Below are positions 22,120 through 33,631 of a stretch of DNA of 64,000 nt, in pieces. The stretch lies in contig BLAL01000060.1 of NCBI GenBank assembly GCA_015698045.1, forward strand, positions 436,501 through 500,500, in the 5' to 3' direction. The stretch is from Rhizophagus clarus (lineage: Eukaryota; Glomeromycota; Glomeromycetes; Glomerales; Glomeraceae). The notes below the pieces were generated by a model that was given only the letters and a program-made list of their open reading frames with translations, made no database searches and was not told the origin of the DNA. How positions within the stretch are numbered: the first letter of the stretch is position 1; every line of letters begins with the position of its first letter. The translations under genes and the position numbers were made by a program.

Positions 22120-23400
22120 TGGACGTCATTGCGAAACAAGAAAATTCACTTTCTTGAACAAATTATGTTTCCTTTTATTAACCTGGAATGATATTAGCGC
22201 TCACTTTCTACTCGCAAAGGATGCCCTATCCCAGGATGGTCAATGACTATAAATCCTAACACATTACGCTTAAGCATAGATTTACCTGCTGAACCCACTA
22301 CGAAACTTAACGTAACGCGACTGACGCTAGCTTATCAGCGTAGCTATTATGGTATTTTGAGAATATCTCGCTGTTTGATGTCTTTACGTTTAAACATGTC
22401 CATATATAATGATTTGATCCTGCGCTGGCGTGACAAAGGAATCGTTTAATATTGCCGGGAATCAAATTAAGAATGGGTAGGGGCGATTAAAAGGTTATAC
22501 TTAACCAATCCCGAGTCCAAAACCAATCGATGTTATCTGCTATTAAATGAGCTTCATGTATATACGATAAAGCACTATATATTTGGTGGACGAATAGCTA
22601 AAGCTGTACAAATGGTCAACACTCCACCTTAATGGATGAATGCCAATGACATATAATTTGAGGGAGAATCTGTGAACTATCCAAAACCCATAAGTAACTA
22701 ATATAATACCAATATTATTTGGGCCGTTAAAGAATTAGAAGGATAAAAATTTTGTTAATTAACGTGATATTCTAGTGAGAAGAGAGAGAAAAATTTGGAA
22801 GTAGAAGTTTAAATTGTATCTTATCTGGTGAACGACGTAAAGTGTAAATTATCATAGTTCCTACTAATCTAACCCATGGATAAACGAAGGGCGTAGGTGA
22901 TATATTAAGGATGGTGTAGTGGATGGTGTAAAGAATATTCTTTACGATGGATTATGTATGTTTATTTTAAAGATTATCCAATGTCCAGCAGGCACTCCAT
23001 AGACGGTATGCATTTTATCTAAAGATTATTCTAAAAATCACGTTATGTACCATTAGTAGGTAGTATTATAGGATTGAGGTAGACTGAATTTTTAGGATAC
23101 TTTACCGGTTAATGATCCACCGACTATTTAAATGGATTGACCAATCCAACTTATGCACCTCACTCGGTAACCACATTCCGTTCACGTGAAATTACGCGTC
23201 AAATCGGTTTACTGGTTTATTTAATTCACTGAAACACTTGTCGTGTGGATATCCTAATGGAGCATTCACAACTTGATTCTCCCCGATCTATGAATATAAA
23301 TCACTTTTACTCTTCGTACCTTTTTGAATGGATAGCCTCTTAATATCGAAAGGTAGGATTGATAGCAATTTAAAAGATTTATTATGTAAAATTTTGATCG
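22120..23400. other. Less AT-rich patch of unknown origin
   Basis: Compared with flanks, this stretch has markedly more G+C and few homopolymers. Plus-strand codons 22243-22449 form an open frame (LPAEPTTKLNVTRLTLAYQR within it), and later pieces look coding-like (YAPHSVTTFRSREITRQIGL near 23150-23210) but are separated by stops. I do not recognise the family. A decayed mobile element, or DNA transferred from an organelle or plasmid, are both possible. Confidence 0.4.
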
Positions 23401-23404
23401 CACC

Positions 23405-26135
23405 GTATATTTATTCAATATTTTTCTCGAATAAATTAAATTAAATTAAATCAATTGTAAGCGTCAACTTAAAAAAAAAATAAATCAAAAACTGAATACA
23501 TGATTTGTTTTTTGTTCTCTAATTTATTTTATTTTTTTATTTAAATTCTTTAAATTCTTTGATTAGAGAATCTGTTCATTCATATTTACAAATATTTTTT
23601 ATCAAAAAAAATATTGAAATTCTAGATATCTATAAGAAAATTTTTTTGCAATCGAAATAAATAAATTAAATAAAAATATAAACATTTTTAAAAAAAATTC
23701 TAAAATGATATTTACAATCAATACTCAAAAAAAAAAGTGAAAAAATAAAATTAAAAATGGTGCTATTAATAATAACAATAACAAATCAAACAAATAAAAG
23801 GAAATGGAACAGTGAGAACAATGAGACTAAGAAAAAAAGAACAGCTTTTTAAGAAAAAGAAAAAAAGAAAAAAGTAATAATAAAAGTGGGAACGAGCTTA
23901 AATACGAAGAAAGTTACGTTTCACAGTAAGCGCCAAACAGGTAATCAACTTGCAATGACAGTCTTTTCACGAAATCGATCAATAAACGAAAGTAATAAGT
24001 CTATATTACAAAAAAAAAAGAAAAGAAAAGAAAAAGAAAAAAAATAGATTAATTGTTGATATTTTTTTTTCACGAACTGTAATGTAATTAATTTGTTTAA
24101 CTTACTGGATTCTTTGTGGACCGAAGGTTATTTTATTCTTTACGATTGGTTCTTAAAAAAAAAATCTTAAAAAATCTTATGTTTTTTCATATGTTTAACT
24201 TATAAATGCTTATGATATATAGGAACTTATTGGTTATACTTAAAACTTATTCCGTTATTCTTATACTGGTAAGAATTAAAAGATCAAATTACTGACTTCT
24301 TATATATTGTTATCGAAATCTTGCGCAGCATCATTTGTACCATGTTTAGGGGTATTGTACACGGAATTATTTTAGCAAGTATCGCGTTTTCATTTCAATA
24401 TCTTGGCGTAAATATCATTGATCTAGATGAAATGATACAGTTGGATTTACATGATGATAATACTTTTTTGAGAAAAAAATTCTTTGTTCGAAATCTTTTT
24501 TTTTTCAAAAAAAGTAAGGAATTGCCGAAATAAGTTTTTACTTTAAACAAATAGAGAAATAGCGCGTCATTTCAACAACTTGGCGTAAATGATGAATAAC
24601 CTGTGATCTAAACAATAACACGATAAAGAGATAAAGAGATGAATAGATGAGATGGAGAAAAGTAAAGATAAAGGAAGTGTTTACTCTTAGATTTAAATAG
24701 AGTTTAGAACTAAATCTATAAAGGAAATATTTACCCTTCAAATCAAAAAAGATTTGAAAGATAGAAAGATAACACGTACTAAGTTTAGAAGCTCATTTAA
24801 TATTTTGCATGATAAATAATGTTCAGATGATACGATAACGTAATAACGTAAGAAAATACGGAAATAATTATTTACTTATTTCCGTAATGTATAATTTATA
24901 CATACACCTATTAATAAATCTAATGTATAATTTATATATACACATATATACTGTATGTACGTATGTACTGTATGTTTATATTATATGAATCTTTTATATT
25001 AACAAATGCATATATAAAATAAAATATATTGTACATTAATCTTAATAAATATAATATATATTCGGAATAAGTTTTTCCGTGTAAAAGTAAAAAAAACTCG
25101 TTTTTGAAAAAGGGTTGGAAGTTTCATTGTTCAAAAGTTATATTTAGACATGCTGCGTATAGATGAAGGATAAATATTTAAGATTATAACGTAATTAATT
25201 ATTGATTTAGAATCGGATGAAACACCAGATAGGTAATTTGCGGACGTTCAAAGAATCTTTTTTTCTTTTCTTCTTTTTTTTTTTTAAAAAAAAAAGAAGA
25301 GCCGGAGGTTTCATTATTCAAAGATAACTTAAATCAAATTTAGCTTGATTATGTCGATCAATTAATTATTAGAGTACAGCAAAATAAAATACCACAAATA
25401 GATAATTTGCGAGAAGGTTTTTGTTCATTTTTGTATTAATTAGTTTTTATTAAAAAACAATGGTTATTATAACTATAGCAATAAAAAAATATATATGTAT
25501 ATATAATACGATGTATATATATATACATATATATATATATTACAATAAAACTGAATAAATTATACAATAATGTAATAAAATAAATTTTATTATAATATAT
25601 TATAATAAAATAAATTATATAAATTATTTAAGTGGAAATGACTAAATATTTATAAGATCACTTTGAAATAATTGTAAATATAGTAAAATATATTGACCAA
25701 ATTAATATAAAAAAAAAGTTATCAATGACTGATATAAAATTATACAAAGATCCGCAGATCATAAAAATTCTCCGATTTGAGCTTCCAATTTGCAGAAAAA
25801 AATTTTCTCACTCATTCCATCAAATGTCGACCAATAAACTTTAAAAAAAGTCATTGTTATTTTTTTTTTTTTTTTTCGACGGCAGCAAGTTACATGCAGA
25901 TTACTTAAAATGGTTGTTGTTATTGGGAAAAAAATATCGCATTTTGTTCATTAAGAAAAATATCCAATTTTCCTTTTTTGGAGATGTTTCAGGTAAGGCC
26001 GGATAAAAAAAAACTTTTAGATTCTAGTGACATAAAATTTTAAAATTGACACGGTTACCCAGATATAAATTATTTTTTATATACTGCATATATCATCGCA
26101 TACTGTATTACAGTACATATTGGATGGATACTGCT
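23405..26135. other. AT-rich intergenic DNA with small inverted and direct repeats
   Basis: No gene recognised. TACGGAAATAA (24857-24867) and TTATTTCCGTA (24876-24886) form an 11-bp perfect hairpin. TTTCAA-A-CTTGGCGTAAAT occurs at about 24394 and 24570. A (TA)n tract lies at 25490-25540. The frame at 24321 (70 codons from a TTG) has a hydrophobic N-part but no family. Confidence 0.5.
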
Positions 26136-26140
26136 TTCTC

Positions 26141-26270
26141 ATATAGTCACACCCTATATAATCACATCCTCCCATATGAGCACATTTACATAACCTCTTC
26201 TTTAGTCACAACATATAGTATTTTTAATAATCACATCATTTTCTTTCGATCCCGAGAGGTGTGACTATAT
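26141..26270. mobile_element. 130-bp TIR element with internal TCACA repeats
   Basis: ATATAGTCACACC (26141-26153) and GGTGTGACTATAT (26258-26270) are perfect 13-bp terminal inverted repeats. The interior repeats AGTCACA/AATCACAT-like words about five times. This is typical of a MITE or a foldback element. No target duplication is clear beyond flanking AT-rich DNA. Confidence 0.65.
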
Positions 26271-26726
26271 ACCGTATCCGTGACGATTCTTTTGAAACTC
26301 GAGCAAATTCAAAGATGAATAATTATGGAGAATGAACGTGATGATGTATAAGAAATTTTAAAAAGGTAAAAGTCGATGTTGGATTAACGTATTAACAATT
26401 TAACATGTAATTATCATTTATTTTCAGTGAAATGATGATCTGGTAAAGATTACAGTGAATATTATGTTACAATTTCAAATTTCAAGCAAGAAAAACGAGG
26501 TAAAGATATAAAGTTACATAATTTGTTATAAATTTATTACAGTATATAATAAAGTAGCTCGTTACAATTTAATTATACAATCTAAAAAAAAAATATTTTT
26601 GCCCTGTCTATAATTAACGCTTAGATTATTTATAATGATTTACTTATTTACTTATAGTACTATTTACTTATTTATCATATTTATATATATATATATTTAA
26701 TAATATTAATATTATTATTATTATTT

Positions 26727-27887
26727 TCATTCTATAATGAGTTCTTCGTCATTTAAGTTGTTTATGCTAAGACCAACCATACTTCCCCATTCAAAAAATG
26801 TCATTCTTTTATTTGATATAATGGTATTATTATCAAGTTCTTCCAATTTGAGGTTATCTTTAAACGAGATCGTGACAGATTTGTTACGTAAATTTTTAAC
26901 AAGGGAATTAAAATATTTGGCCCTAACTGTTTCCCCTGCAATCAATCTAACAATCTCTTTATCGTTAGTAATTAAATAAGAAAAAACGATATTATTAATA
27001 TTTTGAAAAATTCTAATTGTTAGAATACTACCATATTTTAACCATGTAATGATTTCAACCACGGCTAAAATATTAAATATTAATGTTGTTCCTAGTTGTA
27101 AATAATTCCAGTAATTTACTGCGCTAAGTAATCTTTCTTTTGATGATCTTTCAGTTATTTGATTTATCGCTGTTGTTTCTTGAATACCTTCTTTTAAAAT
27201 TAGAATCAACCTAAACGTTACGAAAATACTAATAATCAGATCAACTACTATATATCCCCATCTTGCAATTATTGCTCCATCATCGTATTTGCATACATTC
27301 CCGATGTGAAGATGGAACATCGCAATATGTATAATCTATTGAACAAATCAATTAATAAATTTATTAAAACAATTTTTAAATTAAAGTAATACTCGTAATA
27401 TAAAATAATTACTTGAAATGAAGTCCTCATAGAAAGAAATGAAATACATAGGATTTTATCATATTTTGATTTTGAGACGCCAATTAATCTCCTTAGTAAA
27501 AACAAGACAATTGATTGTCTATAAATGAAATCTATAATTTCATTTGCGTAACTTAATCTATAACAGGACATCTCGTACGTTAAAAAAATGGAAAGAATCG
27601 CACCGACGGCTCCGCTTAAATTTATCGTTACTTTAAATAATGAAAAATTAGATAAATCGTATCGGCAATTCAATATGGAAATGAAAAAATTTTGAAAATA
27701 AATCTATTATTTTTGTTTAATAAAGAAAGAAAGAAAGAAAGAATTACATTAATAATTTATAGAATATTATTATTAGTATTATCATCATCATTATTACAAA
27801 GAAATTATTATTGAATCAAATGATAAATCAATTATTACTGACGGTGAATGAGCAACCAAATAAGAATGAAAAAATGAAGGATTCCAT
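26727..27887 (-). CDS. Multi-pass membrane protein, spliced, unknown function
   Basis: The core model joins 27703-27413 and 27335-26727 through a 77-bp intron (CAA|GTAATT ... CAATAG|ATT), restoring one frame and giving about 300 residues. An acceptor AATAATAG precedes 27703, so an upstream exon is required. The best candidate is 27887-27843, starting ATG (MESFIFSFLFGCSFT) with a weak GTCAGT donor, phase 0. Hydrophobic segments include LSGAVGAILSIFLTY, SIVLFLLRRLIG, YIVVDLIISIFVTFRLILIL, TTLIFNILAVVEIITWL and IFQNINNIVFSYLI, suggesting five to seven membrane spans and a hydrophilic C-terminal tail of about 65 residues ending NDEELIIE. No family motif is recognised. The only poor point is the first exon. 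Confidence 0.65.
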
Positions 27888-27889
27888 AT

Positions 27890-30200
27890 TTTTAAAGTTT
27901 TTAGTTAAAAGAAAAATTCACAGAATTTTTTTTTTTTCCCGATTTTTTTTTTCTTTTTTTTTTTTTTTTTACTGAAAAATATTCACTATATATAATAATT
28001 TATGATATTATAACCTACGTTGATTCCAAACTTGGCGAGTTATTTTCTCTAAAAACATTGAAAATCTCTCCTTGATCACGTTTAACCAATAACAAATTTT
28101 TTAAGTTGATACTAAAAAATTTAATGTATCACAATTTTCTTATTATCGCATATCGTTGCATACAAAAAAAACATTATTAATAAAATAAAAAAATAAACAG
28201 GTTTTGATTCGTGTTTTTTGAGCGTTTGATTCAAAAGAATCATTTCGGAAATCGACTCCGTGAAAAATCGGAATTATATATGAAAATACGAGTATTTATT
28301 TATTTATAATAATGAAAAAATATTAATTAAATCAAATAACCGTCAAAAAATTTTTATATTCTTTTAAGAGTTATTGTTATTATACTTTAATTATTATATT
28401 TATTTTTCAATCAAAAATTAATTTGAAAAAAACGGGAACTACCATTAAAATATAAAATTATCTAAAAATGGATTAAGGTTTTTTAATAACACAATCACGG
28501 GTATTATAGTTTCGTTGTTTGAATGCTCATTTTATGCAGGCTTTTTTCTTCTTATGGATGTGAATGAATTATAAATATCGGGATGATTAAATGAAGTGGC
28601 ACAGCAAATTTTATTAAAAAGATGATTGGTTAATACAAACTATTCGCGTAAGCGTGTTAGGACATTTTATGAAGATTTTTTTTTTTTTTTTGAAAACAAT
28701 TAAAGGTTAAAATAATTTTTAACTTATTCTAAAAATCTTTCGTAAAATATTAATAATTTCGTTCAATAAAATTCAAATACGAAAATTCCCGTATATATTC
28801 ATAATAAGATGGATCCATCCGTGATTTCTTTTTGTTTCAACATTTTCCTGACGAAATAACACAAATTAACGATTCGCTTGATCGTCTAAAATTCCATATC
28901 GATAATCATCGCTTTTGATAATAATTGATCAGATATAATCCGCAATCAGGTATAATCCGAATTAATTAAAGATAATACATTAATTGATTTCATTTACTCA
29001 GTTAGATTTGACGACCTTTAAGTCACAGGATTCGATTCGCGATGTTCTTGAAGTTGTAAAAAAAAAATTCTCGAAACCAATTTATCTGATCGATAATTTA
29101 TCGAAACGTCGAAACGAGCTTGATAAGTATTGCCAAAACTTTTATTTTTCTATATTGAAATTAAAAATTCAACAAAATTTATTAAGGTATACTAGTTTCA
29201 GGAACTTAAAGGATATAATTTCCCAAATAATAATAAAGAGTATCTGAATCGCATAGATTTAATCTAAGGATAACTTCATAGTATAATGTTCTAAAAAATA
29301 AATGTCTCTTGTAATCTCGAGTTATGTTATTCATACACTTTGTGCTACAAAAGATATAGAAAAATTTTCTGTTGAAGAATATGAAATATTTAAGATTTAT
29401 ATAATAATCTAAACCAATCACAAGATACGACGACTTACTAACTTATTAATCACTTTATACGATGGATTTAGAAAGTCTAACTTAATGAAATTTTAAACTG
29501 ATAAAATTACCATCAAAGATCGTTCCTATTCCATCGGAAATGATGTGATTTTAACATATTAAGTTACCCAGTGTTTCGACTGAAATTTTTAAAATACTAA
29601 AATAGAAGAAATTCAACTGCTTTAGCAATTGATCCATTATCCTCACGCACTTGTTTGGCTAAATAAATTCTTAACACCTTACTCTCGAATAACGTTAAGA
29701 GGTTTAAGCGACGTGAAAACTGGGAATCTCACTTGATAACAGTTATTTTTCGCTTTAAATTTTAAAGAGATACCAAAATTTATTTGGAATAAAAAAAGAG
29801 AAATTGAACAGTTGAAAAGGAAAATTAAAGAAATAGAGAGACCATTGTCAAAAATAAAGAAAGTATTAAAACTATTTGGAACTTAAAAATTATAAAGGGG
29901 GAATTTCGTTTCTATCTTGATAAGTTTTCAATCTTCGAACCCACTATAGTTTTTACATTTATGTGAACCCCAACTTCCTTATAAGTAGTTCACTGTGTCT
30001 ATAATTGTTTCACAATTACTGTAATGCATAAATCGGCAAAGATTGTGGATTAAAAAAAAAAATAATAAATAAATTTTTGATAAAAAAAAAAAATTGCGAG
30101 GATTTCCATAAAGCTAATTCTTATTTCTTACAGAAGAACAAACTATTTGAAAATGAACGATAAATAAATAATGTAATGCATTTCTCCTTAATCAATCAAA
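27890..30200. other. Intergenic with weak coding traces
   Basis: Poly(T) and (GAAA)n tracts occur near 27720-27745 and 27935-27970. On plus, an acceptor-like TTTACTCAG at about 28991-28999 opens a frame (LDLTTFKSQDSIRDVLEVVK within it) to a stop at 29247. It reads like protein but has no start codon or recognised family, and further coding-like pieces to 29900 are broken by stops. I treat this as a possible decayed gene. Confidence 0.35.
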
Positions 30201-30204
30201 TTAC

Positions 30205-30487
30205 TAGATCATGTTGTTTTATCTCGGCTAGTTGCTTTCTTAATTCTTTCAATTTCCTGATCGTAGACTTTTAGCAGCAGGACAAAACCACCACCCTGGA
30301 TTCCACCAATTTCCTAAGATGATAGTAATGCAAGTCCTATGAAATCGCAGCAAACGTAACGACCCTCCTTGAACGTATGAAGTCAAAGATTTAACGTAAT
30401 TCATACCCGCAAGAGCAAGCGTAGTAACGAACTTCGATAAGCCAAAACCTATCACAATAGATAAGATCGTTAATACACCCGGGGATT
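30205..30487 (-). pseudogene. Argonaute PIWI-domain remnant
   Basis: On the minus strand an acceptor (TTACGCTTAG) opens an exon at 30487. It begins with SPGVLTILSIV, resembling the PIWI phrase SPGxxxxPSIAxVV. A second frame about 150 bases later reads GGFVLLLKVYDQEIERIKKA, resembling DGVSEGQFxxVLxxEIxxIKKA of Argonautes. The two pieces are in different frames and the catalytic DEDD/H residues are not traceable, so it is a pseudogene. Its position downstream of the Argonaute-like exon array on the same strand supports the assignment. A minus-strand shadow frame of 83 codons at 30249-30500 begins with TTG and is not a gene. Confidence 0.5.
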
Positions 30488-30564
30488 CTAAGCGTAACAA
30501 GAAGAAGGAAGGTAGGAAAAATTAGAAGTTTAAGAAGAAATCCAAGGGTGGTGATCGCACTTAC

Positions 30565-30775
30565 TTGTGAAGTACTCTAGTTATCATTTTCTTTAAGTCG
30601 TAGTGCAATAAAGTAGCTTTTTTAGCTAATTTCTGATCGTATTTCCCACATTGTAACATAAGTCTTTGGACAAAGTAGCACGATAAGTAGCTTGTTTAGC
30701 TAATTTCTGATCGCATTTCCCACATTGTAACATAAGTCTTTGAACAAAGTAGCGTGATAAAATTGTTTTTTTAGC
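30565..30775 (-). pseudogene. Exon remnant with a 74-bp tandem duplication
   Basis: This lies one 77-bp intron (30488-30564; CAA|GTAAGTGCG...CGCTTAG) upstream of the PIWI-like piece. Two copies of a 74-bp segment start at 30611 and 30685 and each reads MLQCGK(Y/C)DQKLAK on minus. Because 74 is not divisible by three, the duplication shifts the frame. It is probably part of the same decayed Argonaute gene, although the segment itself is not clearly an Argonaute motif. Confidence 0.5.
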
Positions 30776-32929
30776 TATTGTTGTAGAAAATAATTAATAT
30801 TTTATAATAAAGGAGAGGTGCTCTGTCTATGGAATAAGGCGTGGATAGTTACTTCTATTTGGTTCTTACTGAGTAGTTTCTAATTTCCAGATAGTTGTGT
30901 GTTAGAAATTAGGTTGTTCTTAGTTTCATGTATCAAACGCAAGGTCTTATCGTCTGTATATATAAATAAAATAAAATAAAATTTTTAATTCCTGTCATTC
31001 GTCTAAAGGAGTTGTAAAACTTCCTCAATTCCCTTTTTTTAATAGTTCATAAGCTGAAAATGACTTACTCCTTTACCAGATGATAATTGACTGACTGCTA
31101 TATCTTTTATCGAAAAAATTATTTCGCGTCTATTCTTATAATATCTTCATAACTATCTAAACCTTCTCAAGGAACGCGCCCTGCTCCAATAGGATAGGCT
31201 CTTTGCGGTGTATAAAAAGATTTACCTTACCTATAGTAGCATTTACTGTTACTACCTATGAGTTATGACATAAATGTGATTAAGATCCATATTTTTATTA
31301 AAAGAAAGGAAATGACAAAAACTTACTCATTTCTGATTTCATAAATCTAGCTTCAATATCTTTCTTAAATAGTTAATTTCCTTTCTACACCACTTTAACG
31401 TACGAGATCTTTCTTGACTAAATTATTGATTCAATTTCTCCGGAACTTTCAGAATCCCGAATTTTTCACGCTTATTGATGATTATGACGGAAATCACCAT
31501 CATAATTATTCTCAACTTCATTTCTAGCCATTAATGAACTTGCTCCTTTACCAGGTGAATAATTAATTGATATATCTTTTTTATAAAAAGAATTTTTTCG
31601 TGCTTATTCTTCTAATATATTCGTAAACTATCTCAACCTTCTTACAGAACGGCCAATTGATAATCCTTGTCAAGCTTCTGCTCCTCCTACAATAGGTTGG
31701 GCTCCTTGCTGTGTGTAAAAAGATCTACCTATAATAGCATATACTGTTACTACCTATTACATAAATATAATTAAGATCCATTATGAGATTCATTTTTATT
31801 AAAAAGAAAGAATGGAAATGATAAAAACTTACTCATTTCTAATTTTCGTAAATTTATCTTCAATACCTTTCTAATTAATTTCTTTTTACGCTATTTTAAT
31901 GTACGAGATTAAATTTCTCCTTTCTTGATTAATTATTGATGAATTTTTTTCGCGCTTATCGGTCTAGGGTTGACTATGACAGAAATCACCTTTAATAGTT
32001 CATTAGCTACAAATGAACTTAAGGCGATGATTAACTGACTTTTATCAAAAAATTTTTTCGTGCTTATTCATCTAACATATTCGTATTTGAACCTTCGTAA
32101 AAGGCAGTCGCACTTAAATCAATGTTGATCAACATTTCCCTTCTCATGGAACGCGCCGACTAGTAATTCTTGCCGGTTGGGCTCCTTGTGGTGTATAAAA
32201 GATTACCTATAGTGGCATATACTATTCTTGCTTATTACTAAATATAAAGATCCATTATGAGATTCATTTTTAATAAAAAGAAAGAAAGGAAATGACAAAA
32301 ACTTACTCAATTCTAATTCTCATATTTTATCTTCAATGCCTTTATTAAATAGTTAATTTCCTTTCTACACCATTTTAATGTATAATTTCTTCTTTGTTGG
32401 CTATCATAATTATTCTTAACTTCCTCAATTTCCTTTTTTGTATAGTTTATAAGCTACAATGAACTTACTCCTTTACCAGGTGAATGATTTTATCAAAAAA
32501 TTTTTTCGTGCTTATTTATCTAATATATTCGTAATTATTTGAACCTTCGTAGAAAGCAGTCGCATTTAGATCAATGTTGATCATCATTCCCTCTCATGGC
32601 ACCTTGCGGTGTTATAAAAAGATCCGCCTATAGTAGCATGTACTGTTATTGCCTATTACATAAATATAAAGATTCATTATGAGATTCATTTTATTAAAAA
32701 GAAGGGAAGGAAATAACAAAATTTACCCATTTTTTTCATAAATTTGTCTTAACTCTACGTAGCATGTATTATAGATATCTCATGACCAATTATTATGTCC
32801 ACCGCAATTATTGCTTATATATGATTATAATTAAGATTCATCATGAGATTCATTTTTATTCATGCTTATCGGTTAAGAGTTAATGGTTATGTCGGAGAAT
32901 CATCATCAATCCTTAGGTTCCATAGCACT

Positions 32930-33240
32930 TCTTTTTTAGTGTCGAGTTTTTTTGGGTCAAAAATAAAATTCGAGATACACTAAATCTTTCTTAAGATTCA
33001 TTGTTGTCATCAAATTTGTTTGCCTTGCGTCATTATCTTATTCTCAATTCAACCAATAAATTAATAGGTTGACTGATACATAAGCCACCAACGAGTTTAG
33101 TAATTCCACTACTTTGTAGTTCCACGGAATTCTAAATGGTCATGTAATTACAAATAAGCATTTGAAGATATAGATAATTTTTTAACTTAATATATAATAT
33201 AAACTTACTTTAGGAATTACAGAAATGACCCCACTGTAGC
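32930..33240 (-). repeat. Second unit type (upstream Argonaute-locus segment), copy 1
   Basis: A block containing TTTGTTTGCCTTGCGTCAT, CTTATTCTCAATTCAACCA, AAGCCACCAACG and CTTTGTAGTTCCACGGAAT occurs here and again, with changes, at 37130-37430, 38140-38280 (partial) and 38540-38940 (partial). Each copy sits next to a short diverged Argonaute-type unit. It probably represents the next upstream exon and intron of the original gene; no protein motif is recognised in it. Confidence 0.6.
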
Positions 33241-33631
33241 ATGTACTGTAGATACATTATAGCTGTTATTGCTTATTACATAAATACAATAATGAGACCC
33301 ATTTTTACTAAAAAGAAAGAAGGAAATAACTAAAACTTACCAGTTTCTAATTATCCTCAATGCCTTCTTAATTTCTTTTACGCCATTTTAACGTACGAGA
33401 TTGAATTTTGATAAATTCTTCAATTTCTCAGCATCCCGATTTTTCACGCTTATCAGCAACTCCCCTTTTTAATAGTTCATAAGCTACAAATGTTACTCCT
33501 TTACCAGGTGATTATTAATTGACTTTTATCGAAAATCTTTCGTGCTTATTCATCTAACATAACTATTTGAGCCTTCGTAGAAGGCAGTAGCACTTAAATC
33601 AATGTTGATCATTATTTCCCCTCTCATGGAA

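Noticed and set aside
30249..30500. 83-codon minus-strand frame with a hydrophobic start
   Set aside because: It begins with TTG, crosses the splice acceptor at 30488-30490 and is a shadow of the PIWI-like pieces in other frames.
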